This document shows positions 58,272-64,000 of a DNA stretch of 64,000 bases, piece by piece. The notes under the pieces were generated by a model. It saw nothing but the letters and a program-made list of their open reading frames with translations. It did not search any database and was not told the origin of the DNA. Position 1 is the first letter of the stretch; the number at the start of each line of letters is the position of its first letter. Source of the DNA: Batkoa obscura (Eukaryota > Entomophthoromycota > Entomophthoromycetes > Entomophthorales > Batkoaceae); the NCBI GenBank assembly GCA_030770535.1, contig JASVEC010000014.1, positions 186,001-250,000 of the forward strand, given 5' to 3'. The translations under genes and the position numbers were made by a program.

Positions 58272-59423
58272 TTTTTTGGCCATGTTATGTTTATGTATCT
58301 TTTTAGTTTATGTTCACTTGTTTTAGTTTATTAAAGTAAACTCTATTATTATTTATTATTGTCATAATGTTAGAAGTTTATTACTATCAAGTTTTTACTT
58401 ATGCTTAGTTAAAAAGTTTAACTAAGATTACATTTGCCTACTACAGGCATATAACGTTTTAGTTTTATTATGATATTTAAATATTATTTATATAACGCAA
58501 ACTAGGGCTATTTGGTAACAAGTATTTTTTCATATTCAAACTTTTTTAACATCAAACTTTTTTATCTCTACTATATTTAAAAATAAAACTACAGTAAAAT
58601 GATCCGATTTAAACTATTCATTAGTATAGACATCATATGAGGATTTTTTTTTAAACAATGTTACTAACGATCTTTCTGCTCAAATAATGCTTGAAAAATG
58701 AAAAAAGTGATGAAACTAAAAAAACATCCTCATATAGTCGAATATTAGTTATAACCAAGTAATATTAATAAATTTACTTTCCGAAATTAATATTTGTTCA
58801 AGAGACTAATTAGGAATATGCTACATAATAATTTAATTGCTTTAATAATTTATAAAATTGCAATTATTAGTTTTCATGGTGCTAATTAATTACAATACTG
58901 AAGCTGAAAAGTTCAAATTTTTAATTTAATGGATTCGAAAATCATACAGTTTTTGTTTTAATAGATATATCTTTATAGCGCTAATACATCTTTCATTTTA
59001 AAACAAAATAATTCAGTTTATTATATAATAAAATTGCAGAATATCTTTTACTAAAATACTATAAACCTCCCAAAAACTAAAAAAGCGGTAATGTGCTCAT
59101 TCAAATAAAGCAACACCACTACCAAAAAGCAGGGAATTTCACCTTACAAGTAATGTAACAAAAAAGGATAATCAGCAAAGAAAGGGCAAGTCAACATTTG
59201 ATTGGCAGTTAAAAACAAAAAGTAAGAATATTAAAAACTCAAAAAGATCAAAAAGAGTCAACATTAAAAAAAATAACTTTGTTGTTTACTTATGCATCTC
59301 TAAATCAAGCTTAAACTCCCTTTTTGTTTTTTACTTTTCAAACACAACATTTGAAATTCAACACACATATTAAAATTAACGCTCAATCACAATCACTTGC
59401 ATTCAATTATCAACTTATAAAAC
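58272..59423. other. Spacer upstream of the CDK-like kinase
   Basis: About 1.15 kb. Holds M21 at 58636-58734. The last 130 bp are pyrimidine-rich on the plus strand (CTCCCTTTTTGTTTTTTAC) and resemble the pyrimidine-rich stretch before the gene at 63892, so they are a likely core promoter/5' UTR. Confidence 0.5.
58636..58734 (-). mobile_element. TA-flanked element, copy M21
   Basis: TA-TGAGGATT to CATCCTCA-TA; core GCTCAAATAATGCTTGAAAA. Confidence 0.85.
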
Positions 59424-60783
59424 ATGAAATTATTATCCGATAAAACATTTAGGTAATACATCCTCATCTCAAGCCTGAAATTTTAGGACCATCTATTTTG
59501 ATTTGAATCTTAATTTTAATTGATTGAATAGACTTAAAGACTTTCGTGCAAATCAAAAATTGTTAGGCGAAGGTACGTATGGTGTTGTATACTCAGCCAA
59601 GGGAAAAAAGGATGGTAAAATATATGCCATTAAAAAATCTTTTGTATACAAAGAAGACGATGGGATACCACAATCAGCTTTGAGAGAAATTAGCTCATTG
59701 AAAAAATTAGCACATCCTAATATTGTATCGTAAGTAGTTAAAATATGCTTTCGAATAGTTCAGCTAATATTTATATAGCCTTATAAGTATCAGATACCTC
59801 TTCCGTGAGCTTTATCTTGTGTTCGAAAGGTTGCCTCAGGATTTATCCATGCTAATCAAGAATGCTGATCCTTACATTGGTATTCCTCAAAAATCTATTA
59901 AGGTAACTTAGTTCATATTTAAAATTTGATTGATGATAATAACTAATATTTAGATCTTTATGTTAGATATAGCTAAAGGCCTGAATCATATCCACTCTCA
60001 TGGGTTTGTACATCGTGATTTGAAACCAGGAAATATATTAATTGATGCCCAAGGTAGACTCAAGATTGGTGACTTTGGTTTAATGAGACGTAAGATGTCA
60101 AAGGAAAGAAAATATACTCAAGAAGTAATATTGATTATTGCATCAATTTTGTAATAAATTAACATAGCTATAAGGTGGTTACTCTTGGCTATAGAGCTCC
60201 TGAAGCTTTACTTGAGACTACAAAACATGATGCTTCACTTGATATTTGGAGTATGGGTTGTATATTTGCTGAACTATTTTTATTAACACCATTGTTTAAA
60301 GGTAATTAGAACAACTATAATAACTATAATAACTATACAAATAAGAATAACAATTTAAATATTAATTTAGCTGAAAATGCTGATGGACACTTAGATTTAA
60401 TTTTTAAGTAAGAAAAATTAATTGGGAAACTCAATAAACATTGATTATTTATTTTAGAACACTTGGTATTCCAACTGAAGCTACTTGGCCTGGAGTTACT
60501 AACTTCGAAAAGTTCCAAAAGTATATCCATAATACTTACAGACCACAGGGTCTTCATAACGCTTGTCCAAATATGACTGAAGAAGTTAGAGAAATTCTTG
60601 AGGTATGGTTCATTTTATATGGTAGTGTAATTTAGATTATTGACTTTACAATTGTAGGAAATCTTAGTTTGTAACCCAAAAAGAAGGATGAAAGGCACAC
60701 AGTTTGTTTCTTTACCTTATTTTGCTATTGAAGAAGACCACGTATATCATAGGCTAGTTAGGATGCCTAGATTTAGCAAATAA
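59424..60783 (+). CDS. Cyclin-dependent-kinase-like protein kinase
   Basis: Eight short exons (59424-59452, 59532-59729, 59788-59902, 59954-60124, 60175-60301, 60371-60407, 60458-60602, 60658-60783) give about 315 residues. Motifs: Gly-rich loop [14 protein letters not shown] catalytic lysine, a PSTAIRE-equivalent helix [12 protein letters not shown], hinge [14 protein letters not shown], catalytic [16 protein letters not shown]-loop YTQEVVT with the activating Thr, [13 protein letters not shown], and a CMGC tail [10 protein letters not shown] and NPKRRMKG. The usual VTLWYRAPE reads VTLGYRAPE. All catalytic residues are present, so activity is expected. It resembles the CDK1/CDK5/Pho85 group but the cyclin partner is unknown. 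The acceptor of exon 3 has an alternative nearby. Confidence 0.9.
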
Positions 60784-63700
60784 GTTGGTAAAGTCTTACT
60801 AAGATAGTTTAACTGTGGATTAAATAGCTTACGGATAATGTTTATTTTAGTAAGCATTTGGTTGATTATAATGTGATAAAAATTTGTATTTATTTCTTTT
60901 AATTATGCTATATTCTTTATAATTTTATTTTATAAAAAATTGTTGCTAAACCAATTTGACTTAAACTGAAATTTGACTTTATATATTTGTTAAATGACTT
61001 TTTGAAATTTTTTGGATATCACGACTTTATTAATAAATTAATAGTTAATACTAACTAAAACCAAAAGGGAAATGAGCTGTGGTTAATGTTAGAGCTACAG
61101 GCTCTGATAAATGTGAGAAGTTAATAGGAGACTTAGAGATAGAGAAAGGATCTAACCATGAAAGGCAATTGATGTTACTGCATATGGAGATGGTTTTTTT
61201 GGCTTCACTACCTTTTCCATCTTTTAGGCACTATTTAAGTGGAAAAGTTGTTAGTAAAGTTCTTAATACAAAAATATATTCCCATATGTTAGTATAAAGA
61301 AATTACTATGAGTACATCCTACTACAAAATAAGACATTTTGTTATAGACTAAATAAAAAAATGTAAACTTTTTAATAAATTGCTTAGTTTAACTTTCTAA
61401 TAATTTTTCAAGACTTTGTTTTCTTAAACAAAACAAACTATATGTATGGATGTCTAATCAAAAAAAATCTATCAAAATGTATAAATTGTTTAGTGTATAA
61501 CTTATTTTAGATACAAGTCATTTAATCATTTATCATATTTATCATACTTATTTGATGCATATAACCTATATGGCTGATATGAGCACATTAAAAGTATTCT
61601 AAACAAAAATTTTGATTATTTTGATAATCATTTTAAAGTTTATTTTATCTTGATAAGTCAAGTCATATTAATTAAAGATAATAGAATCACATATGCTAGA
61701 ATTTAGCACAAACTATAATCAATTTTATAAGAAACACTATTAAAATTTTTAATACTTTTTGATACTTAATATACTTTGATTATTAATTTTAATATAGTAA
61801 ACTGCCTTGTATAGTTTTTTTGCATAAGGGTTTATTAAAGCAAATGAAAAAAATTTAAGGCTATAACGAACACAAATTAAAGCAAAAAAATGAGAATAAT
61901 ATAAATAAAAAATATTAATTTTATATTTAAATAATGTTGCATCACAAAAGAAAAAGTTTATTATATCTATAAAGAGTATTGCTGTTTTTTAATCTCAGCT
62001 TAACTCCAAGTGAATCTAGATTATTTTCAAATAAACACGACGATTCAACCGATATTAATATTATCTCTTTTATCAAAGAAATAAACTCAATTATACCGAA
62101 AATACATTTTTAAATTCGAGTTTTTCAACTTATCTTTTTTTTTGAAAAAGGCCTAGATCAATCTTTTAGCTTAAATGTTGCGCTCGGTAACTATTAGCTA
62201 TTTTTGGTAATTAAAATGAAATTTACATTTCCTTAGAACTAGCAAAGGTTAACTGTTAAATATTGAAAATCAAACAACACAACTTGATGTTATTAAAAGT
62301 TGAGGTGTATTTAGGATAATGAATAATATTTCTGCTTTAAAACTAAGGGATAATACACAAAAACCGGGAATTCTAGGTTTATGATATAAAGCTAGTGGAT
62401 AAAGAGTGTTGATTTAAAGAAGATTAAAAATGTTCAAGTCTATTGATAAAGGAAAGCACCATTTTAGACAAAGGAATTTGTGGTAATTATGGCTAAACAT
62501 TCCATTTAGTTAACTTACATTAGGTTTACCTCATTTTTTAATAAAAAGATGTTGTGTGTAATATAAAACTAGGTAACATTTCTCAAAAAAAGATATCAAT
62601 TGATTAAAAAGTAAAGCAGAATTTTGTTTTAAGCCTAAATACTAAAGGTCGGATATCTCTCCTTTATCTTTTTATATACTATATGATATAAACTAGTTCT
62701 AATAGTATTGAGCCATATTTAACCGAAGTTATATATTTTGATTATTAATATTTTTTCAAAAACTTTTTATGAAATAAAATATTTACCTTGATTTTTAAGT
62801 TTCGCCAATTTTAATATTCCTTTTTTAAATGCCTAAAACTGTTGCCATTGTTTTTAGCATTTAAAACGCATTGCTTGTACGCGTAATCAAGTTTAACAGT
62901 CAAATGTATGAAACTAAATATAATGTTTAGTTAATATTGTTTTAAAAAATAAGTTTCCATTTAATATAAAAGAAAATTAGCAACAAAACTGAAATATTAA
63001 TAAAATTTAGTTTATTAACTAAGTTTGAAGTTTATAACTTTTCTTTTTACCCGAAGAACAAATATTATTAATAAAAATAAAATAAAATTAAACACTTGAT
63101 TTACCCTTTTAATAAACTAGGTAATTTAACCTATTAATTATACCTTTTTAGAGTTTTAATAAACTAAATTTTTTATCAATAGTTTACAAATCTACAATTT
63201 ACCAACAGTCAAATGTTTCAATCTTAAACCTACAGTTAATGTTTAAATAGTAATTTAGTTGAAAATTTAAAATCTTATTAGCATATACAGCATAAACTAG
63301 TGTCAACCGTCAAGTAACTGAAATCTAATAGTCTTAGTTTAAAATCAATGAAAGCGGTAACTTGGGTGAACATCTTAAAAAAGTATTATGGGTAATTACT
63401 CTCCATGCCCAGTTTAAAAATTCTTAATTTAGACATCAATTCTCTTTTGTACGTCAAAATGCTTAAATTGTTAGACGAAAATTTCAAATTCTACTGTTAT
63501 CAAAATCACACGTTTAATCAATTTTTCTAGTAGCTGGGTAAATTTTAGGTATTAGAAAATAAATGCTGAGGAGTATAAGCCAAAATGGATAATTAAAACA
63601 GGTAAATTAGGGAGAAAAAAAAATATAGAATTAGTGATATTAATATTTTTTTTATTCCTAAACCTTTTACTTCTTTTCTATTTAATACTCTTTTTTCATT

Positions 63701-63891
63701 TCCTTCCTTTTAACCAATACTTTACAATATCAACTATCGACACAGTTTATTTTATGTACAATATTACTATTTAAATATAGCTTAACGATCATACATTCGA
63801 ACAAATCAATATTTATACAACCCAAATATTCAATATCAATATTATATTACAACAAGAGCTCCAACAGCAACAAACAATAAGGTGTCAATCA
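60784..63891. other. Gene-free terminal spacer
   Basis: About 3.1 kb, A/T-rich, with one element copy (M22) and no supported gene. A short less A/T-rich stretch just before M22 (61079-61180) reads open but shows no known domain. The 63650-63760 part is C/T-rich and probably belongs to the promoter or 5' UTR of the gene starting at 63892. Confidence 0.55.
61183..61286 (+). mobile_element. TA-flanked element, copy M22
   Basis: TA-TGGAGATG to TATTCCCA-TA; core AGGCACTATTTAAGTGG. Reads open together with upstream sequence, which makes a spurious 72-codon frame (61079-61297). Confidence 0.9.
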
Positions 63892-64000
63892 ATGATGTCT
63901 GGTTCAGGGTATCCAATTTTGAGTCAACCCAAGTTTTATTCAGAAGATGTATCGACTGAAGAAATGAAAGCAGAAAGTGACTATTTTCAGAATATTTTAA
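63892..64000 (+). CDS. Start of an unidentified gene (5' partial)
   Basis: An ATG at 63892 opens a frame running off the window: MMSGSGYPILSQPKFYSED, then VSTEEMKAESDYFQNIL. It follows a C/T-rich stretch and a run of CAACAG-like triplets that look like a fungal 5' UTR. Too short to identify; acidic and Ser-rich so far. Confidence 0.55.
   Translation, partial: MMSGSGYPILSQPKFYSEDVSTEEMKAESDYFQNIL

Noticed and set aside
2920-61286. Regularly recurring 101-bp sequence as a CRISPR-like or satellite array
   Set aside because: Copies are dispersed at irregular distances in both orientations, with their own terminal repeats and TA duplications; there are no spacers and no tandem arrangement.
61079-61297. 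72-codon frame as a gene
   Set aside because: Its second half is element M22 reading open; the first half has no recognisable domain.

Overview
The window is eukaryotic nuclear DNA, very AT-rich, with genes split by short introns (mostly 44-60 nt; GTAAG/GTATG-like donors, TAG/AAG acceptors, low-complexity A/T interiors). A fungal binuclear Zn2Cys6 transcription factor, a CDC25-type RasGEF with SH3 and WW domains, MAM33, an NVJ2/TEX2-type SMP protein and a BRCA2 family DNA-repair protein together point to a fungus. The low GC and the retained BRCA2 make an early-diverging lineage (for example Entomophthoromycotina/Conidiobolus-like) a reasonable guess; the lineage is inference.

Layout. 1-2.6 kb: 3' part of a BRCA2-like gene (+). 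2.6-5.6 kb: repeat-rich spacer with a possible gene relic. 5.6-8.9 kb: intact gene for a large VWA-domain protein (+). 8.9-11 kb: spacer. 11.0-14.6 kb: decayed tandem copy of the VWA gene, carrying three small transposons. 14.8-20.6 kb: eIF2B epsilon (-) and a propeller/ELYS-like nucleoporin candidate (-). 21.5 kb: possible small membrane protein (-). 22.1-26.0 kb: copper P-type ATPase with six metal-binding domains (+). 26.8-30.7 kb: SH3-WW-RasGEF protein (-). 31.5-32.5 kb: MAM33/p32 (-). 32.9-33.3 kb: small CCCH zinc-finger protein (+). 33.4-36.6 kb: repeat cluster and a broken kelch-repeat membrane-protein gene (-). 37.6-42.5 kb: BRWD/PHIP-type WD40-bromodomain gene (+). 42.8-43.6 kb: 6-phosphogluconolactonase (-). 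44.1-46.2 kb: NEDD8 E1 regulatory subunit (-). 46.4-47.3 kb: secreted glycosidase-like protein (-). 47.5-48.4 kb: foldback element. 50.0-51.7 kb: Zn2Cys6 factor (-). 51.7-56.1 kb: gene-free. 56.1-58.3 kb: PH-SMP lipid-transfer protein (+). 59.4-60.8 kb: CDK-like kinase (+). 60.8-63.9 kb: gene-free. 63.9-64 kb: first bases of another gene (+).

The genes are mostly housekeeping (repair, translation initiation, copper transport, Ras signalling, neddylation, pentose phosphate pathway, lipid transfer, cell-cycle kinase) and do not form an obvious pathway cluster.

The main unexplained structure is a family of about 101-bp elements flanked by TA, with termini TGGGGATG/CATCCCCA. I count 21 near-full copies and one fragment, in both orientations, all in spacers, pseudogenes or another repeat. 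Three insertions can be compared with an empty counterpart inside this same window (two in the VWA pseudogene, one in the foldback arm), and all three show exact TA duplication. Several copies read open from an ATG in one terminal repeat to the other. No rRNA, tRNA, CRISPR, prokaryotic operon or virus-like element was seen.
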